Source: an uncultured Oxalobacteraceae bacterium
GTDB taxonomy: Bacteria; Pseudomonadota; Gammaproteobacteria; Burkholderiales; Burkholderiaceae_D
Direction: 5' to 3'
NCBI GenBank assembly: GCA_903862415.1
Contig: CAIOYD010000063.1
Coordinates: 31,267 to 95,266 of the forward strand
DNA length: 64,000 nt
Position 1 is the stretch's first letter, and every line of letters starts with the position of its first letter. Below, piece by piece: positions 16,378 through 26,427 of this stretch. The position numbers were made by a program, and so were the translations under genes. Below the pieces are notes generated by a model. It was not told the DNA's origin, did not search any database, and worked only from the letters and a program-made list of their open reading frames with translations.

Positions 16378-17295
16378 ATGAATATTCTGAAAAAATTAGT
16401 TATGATTGCCACTTTGGCAACTACAGTGGGTTTAGCTCAGGCACGTACACCGCTGGTGCTGATGACCGATTTCGGTCAGGGTGACGGCGCCGTTTCTGCC
16501 ATGCGTGGCGTGGCATTTGGGGTTGATCCACAATTGTCAATTTCTGATTTAACCCATCAGATTCCTACCTACGATATCTGGATCGCGGCGTATCGTCTGT
16601 ACCAGACCGTCAATTACTGGCCAGAAGGCAGCGTATTTGTGACCGTGGTGGACCCCGGTGTGGGCACGGAACGTAAATCGGTGGTATTAAAAACCCGTAA
16701 CGGCCGTTACTTTGTCGGCCCGAATAACGGCATGTACACCCTCATTGCCGAGCGCGACGGGATTGCTGAAATGCGCGAAATCGATGAAAAGGTTAACCGT
16801 CTGCCAGGTTCCGGTGACAGTTACACGTTCCACGGTCGCGACGTCTATGCTTATACCGGCGCACGCCTGGCATCGGGCAGCATCACGTTTGAACAAGTGG
16901 GCCCCCTCCTGGCTCCGGATAGTCTGATCAAAATTCATTACCAACAACCTGAACATAGCGGCAACACCCTGCGCGGCAACATTCCGGTATTGGATGTCAA
17001 CTATGGCAATGTCTGGACCAATATTCCTAAATCCTTGCTCAACGACTTGGGCGTCGTCGCTGGCGATGTACTGACAGTACGGATTTACCATCAGGACAAA
17101 AAAATCGCCACACTGGCAGTGCCATTTGAAAACTCCTTTGGTGGTGTCAAGGAAGGCAAACCCCTGTCATATGTTAACAGCCTGCTGAATTTTTCACTGG
17201 CGATCAATCAAGGTGATTTTGCCAAAAAATATCACATTCAGTCCGGTTTTGACTGGCATGTCGAAATTGAAAAAGCTGCCGCAGCCAAAAAATAA
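16378..17295 (+). CDS. Exported SAM hydroxide adenosyltransferase (DUF62 family)
   Basis: Member of the SAM hydroxide adenosyltransferase/chlorinase-fluorinase family, whose common members split S-adenosylmethionine with hydroxide into adenosine and methionine. Family motifs are present: LVLMTDFGQGDGAV, DLTHQIP, VDPGVGTERKSV, FVGPNNGMYTLI and FHGRD, with the Asp, Arg and His residues that form the hydroxide-activating triad. The 305 residues include an N-terminal Sec signal (MNILKKLVMIATLATTVGLA, cleavage near QA-RT), so the enzyme appears to be periplasmic or secreted; most family members are cytoplasmic. Flanking nupC and a TonB receptor suggest the adenosine product, or the substrate, is handled at the envelope. 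This role is inference. Confidence 0.85.
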   Translation: MNILKKLVMIATLATTVGLAQARTPLVLMTDFGQGDGAVSAMRGVAFGVDPQLSISDLTHQIPTYDIWIAAYRLYQTVNYWPEGSVFVTVVDPGVGTERKSVVLKTRNGRYFVGPNNGMYTLIAERDGIAEMREIDEKVNRLPGSGDSYTFHGRDVYAYTGARLASGSITFEQVGPLLAPDSLIKIHYQQPEHSGNTLRGNIPVLDVNYGNVWTNIPKSLLNDLGVVAGDVLTVRIYHQDKKIATLAVPFENSFGGVKEGKPLSYVNSLLNFSLAINQGDFAKKYHIQSGFDWHVEIEKAAAAKK

Positions 17296-17347
17296 TTTAT
17301 CTGGCTCAAACTTCCTGTTTACATATACATAAAATAAAAGAGCAACC

Positions 17348-19744
17348 ATGTTTACTAAAAAAAATCATCGCCTTTATCAAGCCCTCGTCATGGCCGGTTT
17401 AGTTGTAGCACCACTGAGCTATGCAGCTGAACCGCTTAGTGCAGACGCCGCAGCACAAGAAATACAAACGGTTTCCATTGTTGGTTCACGCGCCAAAGTG
17501 CGCTCGCTGTTTGACAGCGATGTCCCGGTGGATGTGTTCACCGCTCAGGATATTGAACATGCAGCAAGCACTGGTGAGTTGGGCCAGTTACTGCAAAATC
17601 TGTCGCCCTCCATCAATATGCCGCGCGCTTCGGCCAGCGGCACTTCCGACACCGTGCGCACCATTCAGTTACGTGGTCTGGCTCCGGATGAAGTGCTCAT
17701 TCTGGTTAATGGCAAACGCTGGCATCCGAATGCCACCATGGATCAGGAAGGCCTGTTCCAGGGGACTGTTTCAGTCGATCTGAATACCATTCCAGTCAGT
17801 GCGATTGAACGCATTGAAGTGCTGCGTGACGGTGCTGGCTCACAATACGGCAGTGATGCTGTGGCCGGTGTGATCAATATCATTCTGAAAAAGGCTCCCC
17901 AGGGAACTGAAACCTATGTCTCCTATGGTGGAAATCACACGCCGTTTGCCCCTACCGGCAAAACCATCACAGACGGACAGAACTTTCAGGCCGGTGCCAA
18001 TACCGGTTTAAAAATCGGTGAAAAAGGGTATGTGCGCTTTGGTTTTGACTATCAGGATAAAAACGCCACCAATCGTGCCGGTCCTTCGGATGATTCTTCC
18101 TGGAAGAGTACTCCTGCCGATCAGGCGCTGGTAGGTCAGGTGTTATTCAAATCAGGCGATCCAAAACTGTACAATACCAATCTGTTTTATAACGGCGCTG
18201 TGCCGCTCGGTAATGATCTGGAACTGTATTCGTTTGCCACATTCAATAATCGCCGCGCTTTCGGTACCGGCTTCTTCCGCTGGCCTGGTGATCCGGGCAA
18301 TGTGCTGGCGATTTATCCCAACGGTTTCCTGCCACGCACCGTCAACACCAGCAAAGATGCTGGCGCTGTCGTAGGTGTGCGTGGCGAAGTCGGCGAATGG
18401 AATGTGGATTTAAGTTTGCGTCTTGGTCGTAGCGCCTTCAGCTACAATCTGGAACATACCGTCAACTCGTCACTCGACGCAGCCAGCCCGACCTCGTTCC
18501 ATTTAGCCAATTTCATTTCAGCCCAACAGGGTATCAACATTGATGCCCATCGCAGCTTTGATGGCTTGCTGTCAGCTCCGGTGAATCTGGCACTGGGTGC
18601 AGAACTGCAACACGACACCTATGTTACCGAAGCCGGTGATGCCGCTTCCTATCAGGCAGGTCCGGACATCAACGGTCAACCCGGATCCCAGGGCGATCCG
18701 GGGTTACTGCCAGCGAATGCGGTCAATCTGGCACGCAATAACAAATCGATTTATGTCGACATTGACAGTGATCTGACCAAAAACCTGCTCGTTGGTGCTG
18801 CAGCCCGTTATTCTGAACTCGGTGACAGTGGCAACAAGGCTACCGGTAAATTGTCTGCGCGTTATAAATTCACGCCGGATCTGCTGGTGCGGGCTTCGGT
18901 CTCCAACAGCTACCGTGCTCCGGAGCTGGCGCAAATTGGTTTCCGCAACACCGTGCTGGGCTTTGATAATTCTGGCCTGCTGTCCAACGTCGCACTGATT
19001 CCGGCAACCGATACTCTGGCACGCCAACAGGGTGCGCAGCCGTTAAAACCAGAAACTTCGGTCAATGAAACTCTGGGACTGGCCTTCCGGGCATCCAGCG
19101 ACACCAACGTGACGCTCGACACCTATCAGATCAAGATCAAGGACCGGATTTCGCTCTCCAGTCCGATTAGCATCAGTGATCCTGCCTACCCTAGCCTGAA
19201 TGCTGTCAACTTCCTCACCAATGCACTCGACACCACCACCGTGGGTGTGGATGCAGTAATTTTGCATGAAATTAAACTGGCCGGCAGCAAGCTCAATCTG
19301 ACCGCGGCGATGAATTACAATCATAACAAACTGGATTCAGTCCGAACCGGCATCAATGGTGCGGCTCTGTTTTATGATAAAACGCTCTATGATCTGATCC
19401 ATGAAACACCATCGACCAAATTGCTTTTCAGCGCTGACTGGCATGTCAATCAGTGGGATTTGACTGGCCGGGTAACCCGCTATGGCTCTTTGTCGGTAAT
19501 GTCGTATGATTCGGCCAGCCCGCCGATGGATTTCCATGCAGCCTGGGTACTGGATCTGGAAGCCAAGTATGCGTTGAGCAGCTCCACCTCGATCGTGGTT
19601 GGCAGCAACAATATAACCAATCAATATCCTACTCGTACCAGCAATCCGAGCGATAGTTATGCTGGTGCTTTTCCATATAACTTTGTCTCACCTGTCGGCA
19701 TGAATGGTGCCTATTACTATGCGCGTTTAAATTATAATTTCTGA
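17348..19744 (+). CDS. TonB-dependent outer-membrane receptor
   Basis: A 798-residue ligand-gated outer-membrane channel. The signal peptide ends near LSYA-AEP. A plug domain follows (DVPVDVFTAQDIEHA, TIQLRGLAPDEVLILVNGKR, IERIEVLRDGAGSQYGSDAV, GVINIILKK). The 22-strand barrel ends in aromatic YYYARLNYNF, the C-terminal Phe signal for Bam insertion. The segment VSIVGSRAKVR near the start may contain the TonB box. The ligand is unknown. The gene begins 52 bp after the exported SAM hydroxide adenosyltransferase gene and likely shares its transcript, ending in the strong terminator at 19780. Confidence 0.94.
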   Translation: MFTKKNHRLYQALVMAGLVVAPLSYAAEPLSADAAAQEIQTVSIVGSRAKVRSLFDSDVPVDVFTAQDIEHAASTGELGQLLQNLSPSINMPRASASGTSDTVRTIQLRGLAPDEVLILVNGKRWHPNATMDQEGLFQGTVSVDLNTIPVSAIERIEVLRDGAGSQYGSDAVAGVINIILKKAPQGTETYVSYGGNHTPFAPTGKTITDGQNFQAGANTGLKIGEKGYVRFGFDYQDKNATNRAGPSDDSSWKSTPADQALVGQVLFKSGDPKLYNTNLFYNGAVPLGNDLELYSFATFNNRRAFGTGFFRWPGDPGNVLAIYPNGFLPRTVNTSKDAGAVVGVRGEVGEWNVDLSLRLGRSAFSYNLEHTVNSSLDAASPTSFHLANFISAQQGINIDAHRSFDGLLSAPVNLALGAELQHDTYVTEAGDAASYQAGPDINGQPGSQGDPGLLPANAVNLARNNKSIYVDIDSDLTKNLLVGAAARYSELGDSGNKATGKLSARYKFTPDLLVRASVSNSYRAPELAQIGFRNTVLGFDNSGLLSNVALIPATDTLARQQGAQPLKPETSVNETLGLAFRASSDTNVTLDTYQIKIKDRISLSSPISISDPAYPSLNAVNFLTNALDTTTVGVDAVILHEIKLAGSKLNLTAAMNYNHNKLDSVRTGINGAALFYDKTLYDLIHETPSTKLLFSADWHVNQWDLTGRVTRYGSLSVMSYDSASPPMDFHAAWVLDLEAKYALSSSTSIVVGSNNITNQYPTRTSNPSDSYAGAFPYNFVSPVGMNGAYYYARLNYNF

Positions 19745-19779
19745 TCTTCTGTGCAGTAACAGGTAACGGGTACTCTCAG

Positions 19780-19808
19780 CGGCCTCCGGTTTTCCGGGGG
19801 CCGTTTTT
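19780..19808 (+). terminator. Rho-independent terminator after the TonB receptor gene
   Basis: GC-rich stem GGCCTCCGG, loop TTTT, then CCGGGGGCC, followed by G and a run of seven T. It lies 36 bp after the receptor stop and faces the convergent GGDEF-EAL gene. Confidence 0.88.
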
Positions 19809-19831
19809 TTGATCGCAGTTGAATTGCTGCT

Positions 19832-22501
19832 TCAGACAGGTTTTAATCCATTGCGCAGAAACAGTTCAAAGTCCCCGATGGGTAAGGGCTTGCTGAAATA
19901 ATAGCCCTGATAAAACCGACAGCCAGCGTGCAGTAAAAAATCATGCTGCGCGCTGGCTTCCACCCCTTCAGCAATAACTTCCAGACCCAGACTGTGACCC
20001 AGAGCAATAACCGTTTTGGCAATCGCAGCATCATTCATATCGGTGAGTACATCGCGGATAAAGGATTGATCAATTTTGAGTTGATCCAATGGCAGACGTT
20101 TCAGATACGACAACGACGAATAGCCGGTGCCAAAATCATCAAGTGAAAAACTCACACCACGGTTTTTCAGCGTCGACATTTTTACGATTACATCCTCGGC
20201 ATTTTTTAACAACAAGCCTTCTGTCAACTCAAGTTTAAGTAAGTTTGCCCTGGCGCCACTGTGCTTCAAAATATCAAGCACCTCATCGACAAAATTACGC
20301 AAACTGAACTGCAGTGCACTGACATTAACTGCCATCGTCAGATGAGCGGTATCCGGTTGTCTGGCCCATACAGCGAGCTGCTGGCAGGCTTCTTCAAGCA
20401 CCCACTGTCCAATTGGCAAAATCAGGCCACAGTTTTCCGCTACCGGAATAAAATACCCTGGCGATACAAGTCCCTGCTGCGGATGATTCCAGCGTATCAG
20501 TGCCTCCACTCCGACCACCTTGTTATCAGCATCTACCTGCGGCTGATAGTGCAATTCAAACTGCTTCTGGGCAATCGCGCTGCGTAAATCATTTTCCACC
20601 TGAAATTGGGCTTCCACGGTGCGCTGCATGACCGGATCAAAAAATTTAATCGTGTTTCTACCTGCTGTTTTAGCTTCATACATAGCGGTGTCAGCACGCT
20701 TAATCAATTCATCGGCAGTCTGGTCGTTTTCAGAAAAAAGAATTGCGCCAATACTAGGCGTATTATGATGCTCATTACCAGCTAACTGATACGGCCGATT
20801 GAGCGCCTGGAGAATTTTTTTACCAACAGTTTCAACTTGATGCCCCGCTTCAGAAGCGATGAAACTCAAGCCTTCGAGCATGACGATAAATTCATCCCCT
20901 CCCAATCGGGCCACCGTATCGCCCATACGCACATTGGCAACCAGACGGGCAGCAACTTCCTGCAACAACATATCACCGACATGATGACCACGGATATCAT
21001 TGACCGATTTAAAATTATCCAGATCAAGCAACAACAGTGCTCCATGCTGTTGCTTGCGCGCACCGGTTGCGAGCGCGTGCGTCAGACGATCATACAATAA
21101 GCGCCGGTTAGGCAAACCGGTGAGCATATCAAAATAGGCCAAATGTTCAATTTCCAGCTCGGCCAGTTTGCGTTCGGTGATGTCTTGCATGGTCCCTATG
21201 AGCGCATTCGGCTTGCCGTGCAAATCAACATGAAATTTACCCTTGATATGCAACCATCTGGCCATACCATCAACCGGACGACTGATCTGAAATTCCTGAT
21301 CCACCGGCGTATTTTGTTTGACGGCCATTTCAAGATAACCACGCAAATCGATATCTTGAGGCAATTTGATCAATCTGAGTAAATCATCGAGCAACTTCAG
21401 CTGCCCGGAATTCACCCCCAAAATACGCTCCAGACCAGATGAAATACTGAGTCGGTACGATTTCAAATCAATCGTATAGTTACCAAAATGCGCCAAATCA
21501 TGTGCCTCATTGAGCGCACTCAAATCGCGCTCCTGTACCTGCCACGAGTGCCCGATCAGATAGGTAATGACGGCAATAATCAGAATAATCGTCAGCAACA
21601 CCGATCCTGCAGTCCAAAGCTGTTTATGCCATTCTTCGAGAATGGCATTGCCGGTAGTGCCAACATTGACGAGAAAGCCGTATTTCTGACTACGGTTATA
21701 TGAAAAGGTATGACTAAGATTGTCCAGTTTAGTGCTGTCACTGACGTAGGTTCCCCCCATTGGATTGCGTTTGAGCGATTCGGTAAAGGGAACAGAAACA
21801 ATGTTATCGCCGATTTTGATGGGAAAAGTAGAACTGGATTCAATCCGACCGGCAATCGAGGCAAGATCAGCATGCCTCAGACCGATCACTTCTCCTTTGC
21901 TGAGTTTAATTTCCGACAAAATTTTGGTAATTTGATCGATATAAATGGATGCATAAACCACCCCGGCAAAAGAACCATCCGGTTTATTTAACCGGCGCGA
22001 AAATGGCCAGACCCATTTTTTACTAATCCGGCTGACAATCGGTTTGCCAACAAACAATCCCAAGTCAGGATTATCACGCTGTTTAATAAAAAAATCCCGG
22101 TCAGAGATATTCGAATAAGGCGCGGCAATCCCCTGTCCATAGAAAATATCTCCCTGTTCATTCGTGGCTCTCACATAGGGTAAGGCTGCCAGATGTTTTT
22201 GCTGTCTGGCCAGATAACCAGAAAACTTGCCGGCATTAATTCTGCCACTAAGCATTTCCTCATTAAATTCATCCTGAGAATCAAACAGCGCAATATCGAT
22301 GGTTTCTATCATGCCGTCAAACATGAATGTCATGGACTTGGCCAGATTGGATGATGAGGTATTCACGGTGATTTCGGCGTCCGTGCGCATCTGTAGCAAT
22401 TCCACCACCGCGATTGCGCTCACAATCAAAATCAGCAAGACAGCACCACTGACAAGAACAATCAGATTGCGGCGAAAGCGAGAATAGAACAGTTTAGTCA
22501 T
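19832..22501 (-). CDS. dCache-PAS-GGDEF-EAL cyclic-di-GMP protein
   Basis: Inner-membrane sensor for cyclic-di-GMP turnover, 889 residues. A first membrane helix (about 12-32) is followed by a periplasmic double-Cache region with SDRDFFIKQRDNPDLGLFVG, a second helix near residue 300, and a PAS domain (AHFGNYTIDLKSYRLSIS, about 335-440). GGDEF has an intact RLGGDEF at about residue 531; the EAL domain has VEALIRWNHP (about 664), ELTEGLLL, DDFGTGYSSL and KIDQSFI. Both catalytic signatures look complete, so either synthesis or breakdown is possible. It starts 15 bp after the CHASE kinase gene stop, so the two form an operon. Confidence 0.93.
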   Translation of the reverse strand: MTKLFYSRFRRNLIVLVSGAVLLILIVSAIAVVELLQMRTDAEITVNTSSSNLAKSMTFMFDGMIETIDIALFDSQDEFNEEMLSGRINAGKFSGYLARQQKHLAALPYVRATNEQGDIFYGQGIAAPYSNISDRDFFIKQRDNPDLGLFVGKPIVSRISKKWVWPFSRRLNKPDGSFAGVVYASIYIDQITKILSEIKLSKGEVIGLRHADLASIAGRIESSSTFPIKIGDNIVSVPFTESLKRNPMGGTYVSDSTKLDNLSHTFSYNRSQKYGFLVNVGTTGNAILEEWHKQLWTAGSVLLTIILIIAVITYLIGHSWQVQERDLSALNEAHDLAHFGNYTIDLKSYRLSISSGLERILGVNSGQLKLLDDLLRLIKLPQDIDLRGYLEMAVKQNTPVDQEFQISRPVDGMARWLHIKGKFHVDLHGKPNALIGTMQDITERKLAELEIEHLAYFDMLTGLPNRRLLYDRLTHALATGARKQQHGALLLLDLDNFKSVNDIRGHHVGDMLLQEVAARLVANVRMGDTVARLGGDEFIVMLEGLSFIASEAGHQVETVGKKILQALNRPYQLAGNEHHNTPSIGAILFSENDQTADELIKRADTAMYEAKTAGRNTIKFFDPVMQRTVEAQFQVENDLRSAIAQKQFELHYQPQVDADNKVVGVEALIRWNHPQQGLVSPGYFIPVAENCGLILPIGQWVLEEACQQLAVWARQPDTAHLTMAVNVSALQFSLRNFVDEVLDILKHSGARANLLKLELTEGLLLKNAEDVIVKMSTLKNRGVSFSLDDFGTGYSSLSYLKRLPLDQLKIDQSFIRDVLTDMNDAAIAKTVIALGHSLGLEVIAEGVEASAQHDFLLHAGCRFYQGYYFSKPLPIGDFELFLRNGLKPV

Positions 22502-22516
22502 GGTATCGTGTAAGAA

Positions 22517-24454
22517 TCAGAAAGCCGTTTGCTGTACAGGCAGATAAATACGGAAACAGGTTCCAAGACCAAGCTCGCTGCTCACTTCAATGCGCCCATG
22601 GTGTTTTTGAATAATGCTGTACGATAAAGACAGGCCCAATCCGGTGCCCTGACCCACCGCTTTGGTGGTAAAAAATGGCAGGAAAATTTTACTCATATTT
22701 TCTTTGGAAATTCCGCTACCGGTATCTGCAATTTCGATCACCACACCAGACTCTGTGGTGCCGGTACTGACTGTCACCTGCCCTTGCTCACTGATGGAAT
22801 GAGCCGCATTGACCAGCAGATTCAGAAACACCTGATTGAGTTGTGAAGGCATGCATTCAATCTGGGGGATTTTTCCATAATTGCGCACGACTCTCACTTT
22901 GTATTTCAGTTCGCTGGCCACCACATTCAGCGTGCTCTCAAGCCCGGCTTCCACATCAGCCCAACTCCAACCATCCGACCCCGGGTGAGAAAAATCCTTG
23001 AGTGCCTTGACGATATTGGTTACCCGCAAAATTCCATCTTCACATTCCACCAACAGACTCGGAACATCGTTCACCAGATAATCCATATCCATATCGGTGC
23101 GAGCACTCTCCAACACTTTTCTGTGGGGCTCAGATAATTCTGTTTCGTACTGTTTATACTGTGTGACAAGCGCGAGCAAATGTACGAAATAGTGTTTCAG
23201 CACACCCAGATTGGTTTTAACAAAGCCAATCGGGTTATTGATTTCATGGGCCACTCCAGCGGCAAGTTGTCCGATCGAGGCCATTTTCTCTGACTGCAGC
23301 ATTTGATTTTGCGCGTTATTGAGTTTAGCGATCAAAATAGATTGTTCTGCAAGGATATGTTCTGATGAAATCCGAAATTGTTCTGCATCCTGCCGACGCC
23401 GCAACTGATGCCAGAACGCACAGGCCAGCGCCAACGTAATCAGCAAACCTGAGAGCAGGATGATGAGTGGCAAAAAACTGTCTTTCTCTGATATATAAGC
23501 CGCTGTCGGCACCAGATCAACCCGCCAGCGACGCCCGGCAATCGTGATTTCATGCGAGCGACTCCATTTACTTTGGATTCGTGCTGTTGTCACACGATCG
23601 TTATTATAAATTTCATCATCACCACCATCGGTCACATCATGCACACTGATAGCAAAATTACGCATCACACTCACCCGGCCGAGTGCTGCATCGAGCAAAT
23701 CACCGGTCCGGTAAACACCAAGAGCAAAGCCGCGTATCCGTTCACGGCGCTCATGCATATCAACCGGCGCCTGCTCACCCCGGTACACCGGCGCAAAAAT
23801 CAAAAAGCCATGCTGCCGGGCGCGTTCCTGAATCAACACTATCGGTGCCGTAGCCACCATTTCGCCACTGTCACGCGCACGACTCAATGCTGACAGCCGC
23901 TGCGAATTGGAACCCAAATCAAATCCCAACGCCTTCTCATTTCCCTTCCAGGGTTCTACATAAGCCACCGGATAATAAACATCTCGTCTGGCAGCGGGTG
24001 TCGCAGCGCCAGCCGGGGTTTTTTCAATTAACTGGAAATTGGCATAGCCCTCGGTGGCTACCCCGTTCTCAAACTTGGCCCGATTCTTATCCTCCAACAC
24101 CGGTATCCACTCCAACGCCTGCAAACTATTTTTACTGTAAAACGCCATCAACCGGTTTGAAAACACACGAAATTCACTTCGCTCCACCCGATCAGAAGCA
24201 TCAAACAAGCCCACCAGCGAAACGCAATAAAACAGATTAGCCTGAATGCTACGTTCAATCGAGGTAACCCCTTCGACCACATCAAATTCGATATTGAGCC
24301 TGACCTCGGCCTCTTCGAGCCTGTGCTGGGAAGCATAATAAACCCACATACTAATGCCAGTCCCAAGAACAAGCACCAGCAAGGGTAGCTGCCAGTAACG
24401 GTTTAGTTTGTTCAGAATCGCTGGCATGAATACTTTCCCGGATGAAAATCGCAT
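22517..24454 (-). CDS. CHASE-domain sensor histidine kinase
   Basis: Inner-membrane kinase of 645 residues. Order: membrane helix, periplasmic CHASE domain (about 50-290, with LQALEWIPVL and YPVAYVEPW), second helix (about 328-348), dimerisation helices with phospho-acceptor histidine in GVAHEINNPIGF (about residue 401), then HATPase with N-box NLLVNAAHSI, G1 IADTGSGI and G2 TGLGLSLSYSI. No receiver is attached and no response regulator is adjacent; the next gene is a GGDEF-EAL protein. An internal ATG at 24427 preceded by GGGAAAG is an equally good start and would remove nine residues before the first helix. Confidence 0.92.
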   Translation of the reverse strand: MRFSSGKVFMPAILNKLNRYWQLPLLVLVLGTGISMWVYYASQHRLEEAEVRLNIEFDVVEGVTSIERSIQANLFYCVSLVGLFDASDRVERSEFRVFSNRLMAFYSKNSLQALEWIPVLEDKNRAKFENGVATEGYANFQLIEKTPAGAATPAARRDVYYPVAYVEPWKGNEKALGFDLGSNSQRLSALSRARDSGEMVATAPIVLIQERARQHGFLIFAPVYRGEQAPVDMHERRERIRGFALGVYRTGDLLDAALGRVSVMRNFAISVHDVTDGGDDEIYNNDRVTTARIQSKWSRSHEITIAGRRWRVDLVPTAAYISEKDSFLPLIILLSGLLITLALACAFWHQLRRRQDAEQFRISSEHILAEQSILIAKLNNAQNQMLQSEKMASIGQLAAGVAHEINNPIGFVKTNLGVLKHYFVHLLALVTQYKQYETELSEPHRKVLESARTDMDMDYLVNDVPSLLVECEDGILRVTNIVKALKDFSHPGSDGWSWADVEAGLESTLNVVASELKYKVRVVRNYGKIPQIECMPSQLNQVFLNLLVNAAHSISEQGQVTVSTGTTESGVVIEIADTGSGISKENMSKIFLPFFTTKAVGQGTGLGLSLSYSIIQKHHGRIEVSSELGLGTCFRIYLPVQQTAF

Positions 24455-24873
24455 CCATTTCCACTAACACTAATGTCGTGTTTTTTCTATTTATCTTTTA
24501 ACACCAACATGACTGACGTGATTTGAATTGAATCATTGTCGATCAACTAAGACGCCTGATTGCTACAGCTTAGAACAATTTCGGGAAAATTCATCCCCGA
24601 AATGCATCTAGGCAATTAAAAGTAAAAAAATGATACCCCGAAAATTAAAAACCGCTCACCAAGCTGCAATTACTGCATGAAATGCAGGTTCAATTAACAC
24701 CGCGGGTGAATAAAATCAGGCGATTTTTATATTACGTTAAATTTTTTTTGAAAATAATTGTAAATATTCAGAAAATTTAATATGCTCCAAATGCTGTTTT
24801 TTAAAATTGCCAACCGCCAACATAAACGCCGTGACAATTTCCACCTTTCATTATAAAAATACAAGGAAAAAGG
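24455..24873. other. AT-rich intergenic region between divergent operons
   Basis: About 420 bp separate the minus-strand kinase operon from the plus-strand lipoprotein operon. It has no credible ORF, is clearly AT-rich, and has A/T tracts between 24720 and 24790. A possible promoter for the lipoprotein operon is TTGTAA (24758-24763) with TATGCT (24781-24786), 17 bp apart, both weak matches. A ribosome site AAGGAAAAAGG precedes ATG 24874. No operator or RNA structure is recognised. Confidence 0.5.
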
Positions 24874-26397
24874 ATGAACATCCAACGCTGTACTAAATTA
24901 CTATTGGTCATATTTTTTCCTGTAACGTTACTTTCTGCCTGCGCCGGCTATCAAACGCAAACAAAAGCAACCATGGGTGCCATGCAAGCCGGCAGTGTTG
25001 ATTTCGCCATCGCCGATCTGGAAAAAAATAACAGTTCCGAAAACAAGGATATTCTTTACTATCTGGAAAAAGGCGAACTGTTGCGCATGAAAGGCAGTTA
25101 TGAACTCTCCCGTGACCAGTGGCTCGTTGCCGATGCCCGTGTGCGTGAATGGGAAGATCAGGCCAAAACCAATCCGGCCAAGTTATTAGGCAATATTGGC
25201 TCCGTGCTGGTTAACGACACTACCCGCACCTACGAAGGCCGCGACTTTGAAAAAGTATTCGTCAACGTCAATCTGGCGCTTGATCACATCGCCATCGGCA
25301 CTTGGGATGATGCCCGGGTCGAAATAAAAAAAATGCATGAACGCGAAGCCATCATTGCTGATTTTCGCAGTAAAGAACTTGAATCAGCCAAATCGACCGC
25401 CTCCAGCAAAGGACTCAAAGTCACTCAGTTTAAAGAATTGAATGGCTATCCGGTTGAAACCCTGACGGATCCGGCCGTAATCAGGCTTAAAAATTCCTAT
25501 GAATCCGCCTTTGCCAACTATCTGGCCGGTTTTGTCTATGAAGCGCTGGGCGAAGTTTCCTTAGCCGCTCCCGGTTATCGCAAAGCAGCCGAAATGGTGC
25601 CCAACAACCCCATCGTTGATGATGGCTTAAGCGGTCTGGAAGCCCGGGTTAAAACCAGAACCCCAAAAATGGTGGATACCTTGTTTGTCATTGAATCCGG
25701 CAGCGCCCCGTCGATTGTCACCCAGGTGTTGCCAATTATTTTACCCATCCCGGGTCAATATGGCATGACATTAGTCGCCACCCCGATCTCCTGGCCCGTG
25801 ATCAGAGCAGCGGACAGCTCAATGGTTCCTGGCAACGTGAATGTCAATAATAAAATCGTACCTCTGGCTCTGCTCACCAGCGTCGATGTCATGGCGCGCC
25901 GGGCCCTGGCAGATGAAATGCCGGGCATTATCGTACGTTCTTCTGTTCGGGCCATTACGAAAGGCGTAGCGCAAAAAGCGGTTGATAAAACGACTGCCAA
26001 TTTAGGCATGGCAGGTTTATTTGTCAGCCTCGCCACCAAAGTTGTGAGCATATCGAGTGAAGTTGCCGATGAACGCGGTTGGCGTACCCTGCCTGGATTT
26101 TATTCTGTCGGGCGGGTAAAATTGCCTGAAGGAACCAATACCGTTACAATTCAAACTCCGGCTGGAGTTAAAACTCTGGATTTTCAGGTTTCAGGCAAAT
26201 ACGCTGTCATTTCTTTACGCACCACGGGATCAAGTTTGTATCTGGCGCAGTCACCATTTATTAACTCACCTGATGTTGCTATAGCTGAGCCTGAACCAGT
26301 CATCAAACCGGTCGTAGCGCCAGTCAAACCCAAGAAAGTTGTGGCAGCTAACAAACCTAAACAAAAACCGGCTGACGCTGTAAATACGCAACAATAA
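24874..26397 (+). CDS. COG3014-family TPR-like lipoprotein
   Basis: Predicted lipoprotein of 507 residues with signal peptide and lipobox LSAC (Cys at about 23). The mature part is helical and repeat-like in its first half (MGAMQAGSVDFAIADLEKNN; LYYLEKGELLRMKGSYELSR; AGFVYEALGEVSLAAPGYRKA), consistent with TPR-type repeats. The second half, from about 270, is mixed strand and helix and ends in a Lys/Pro/Val-rich tail. It resembles the uncharacterised COG3014 group often found beside ycfL and lpoB. It heads a four-gene operon (30 bp to the next gene). I infer a role in outer-membrane or cell-wall maintenance through LpoB-type activators; its molecular function is unknown. Confidence 0.8.
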   Translation: MNIQRCTKLLLVIFFPVTLLSACAGYQTQTKATMGAMQAGSVDFAIADLEKNNSSENKDILYYLEKGELLRMKGSYELSRDQWLVADARVREWEDQAKTNPAKLLGNIGSVLVNDTTRTYEGRDFEKVFVNVNLALDHIAIGTWDDARVEIKKMHEREAIIADFRSKELESAKSTASSKGLKVTQFKELNGYPVETLTDPAVIRLKNSYESAFANYLAGFVYEALGEVSLAAPGYRKAAEMVPNNPIVDDGLSGLEARVKTRTPKMVDTLFVIESGSAPSIVTQVLPIILPIPGQYGMTLVATPISWPVIRAADSSMVPGNVNVNNKIVPLALLTSVDVMARRALADEMPGIIVRSSVRAITKGVAQKAVDKTTANLGMAGLFVSLATKVVSISSEVADERGWRTLPGFYSVGRVKLPEGTNTVTIQTPAGVKTLDFQVSGKYAVISLRTTGSSLYLAQSPFINSPDVAIAEPEPVIKPVVAPVKPKKVVAANKPKQKPADAVNTQQ

Positions 26398-26427
26398 TTA
26401 ATTTTGACTATTTCAAGGAGCATACTT

